In this document: piece after piece, positions 63,450 through 64,000 of the stretch
How the letters are laid out: every line of letters begins with the position of its first letter
How positions within the stretch are numbered: position 1 is the stretch's first letter
DNA from: Maea johnstoni
Lineage: Eukaryota; Annelida; Polychaeta; Spionida; Magelonidae
NCBI GenBank assembly: GCA_963942565.1
Contig: OZ012686.1
Span: 33,904,968-33,968,967, forward strand
Direction of reading: 5' to 3'
DNA length: 64,000 nt
Translations under genes and position numbers: made by a program
The notes under the pieces: generated by a model
The model's input: the letters and a program-made list of their open reading frames with translations, nothing else
What the model was told of the DNA's origin: nothing
Database searches by the model: none

Positions 63450-64000
63450 AGATAATTTTGGAATCCTAAGCCCGATCCGTCGTCCCCTACAGCCGGCGTA
63501 AAGGTTATTGCATTTCTGAACTATAGACAGTAAACATTTACAAAGGTCAGATATATTGTCTCGTGTGAAATTCGATATGTTGCTTTTCAGTCGCTTGGAA
63601 ATAATGCCCATAGCCGCCCTAGCCCACCTTCTTGTACCTCAGCTACAAATTACGGGTTATAAAAGGTTGGATTGCGTAAGCTGAGAACATAACAATCGTC
63701 ATTAAAAAACATCTCTTTCAAGCCACACGCCGCTCCCCAGCAGTCGGTCGAGCAGCGAACAATGAATGCGAGATTGTCGCTTTACATTCCTATGCTTAAT
63801 CCGCACAATTCCCGGATCTTCCCTCGATCAATTTGTACAGAAACGCGTCTCAACATCATCAAACTCGCTTCCTTTATGGCGGGGTTTGTACAGGGATGAT
63901 GCGCCAATTTCATTGGCGCTATTCGGTAAATAAATGACACACTGATCATACAATTTACTAGACAAAGTTTATTTTTACGTCGTGTTCAAAGTCAACATGG
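63450..64000. repeat. Second copy of the 51232-51783 segment
   Basis: Begins directly at the gap edge and runs to the window end, collinear with the first copy. Visible differences are one substitution near the start, one missing G, one substitution in an A-run and one near the end. Confidence 0.95.

Overview
This window looks like nuclear DNA of a non-vertebrate bilaterian animal, most likely a marine invertebrate; I cannot fix the phylum. The reasons are multi-kilobase introns around short exons, a TALE-homeodomain protein whose tail mixes features I remember from insect Homothorax and vertebrate Meis, very long (TA)n tracts, many minisatellites, a foldback transposon of a type known from sea urchins and flies, and no vertebrate repeat family that I recognise.

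Only one gene is convincingly present: the 3' end of a Meis/homothorax orthologue on the + strand. Three coding exons are visible. The first (8118-8254) encodes the end of homeodomain helix 3, the second (10488-10565) a tail linker, and the third (27669-27919) the C-terminus and stop. The introns are 2.2 kb and 17.1 kb, and all phases agree. The rest of the homeodomain and the N-terminal half lie upstream, because positions 1-8117 are intron. The first exon has two in-phase donor sites, a GC site and a GT site 78 bp further on, so two tail isoforms are possible.

Layout: 1-8.1 kb is intron rich in CTCF-like motifs, including a 95-bp tandem repeat. 8.1-10.6 kb holds two exons. 10.6-27.7 kb is a large intron with CpG-rich islands, a 63-bp tandem array of CTCF-like sites, a PBX-MEIS site inside an E-box palindrome and several simple repeats. 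27.7-30.7 kb holds the last exon, poly(A) signals and two look-alike hairpins. 30.7-31.4 kb is a 30-bp minisatellite. From 31.4 kb to the end I see no gene. CpG is almost absent up to about 33.06 kb and then rises abruptly, at a CpG-rich segment with a TACGTCA cluster. The downstream desert holds a complete foldback element with an 8-bp target duplication (35.96-36.95 kb), a small pogo-like inverted-repeat element, three minisatellites, several (TA)n tracts, and a 552-bp segment at 51.2 kb that recurs nearly identically after the sequence gap at 63.45 kb.

Working picture (inference): this is the 3' part of a developmental regulator gene plus its downstream regulatory desert. Candidate autoregulatory PBX-MEIS sites and a divergent cluster of insulator-like motifs lie in the introns. 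Matches were read by eye and no database search was possible.
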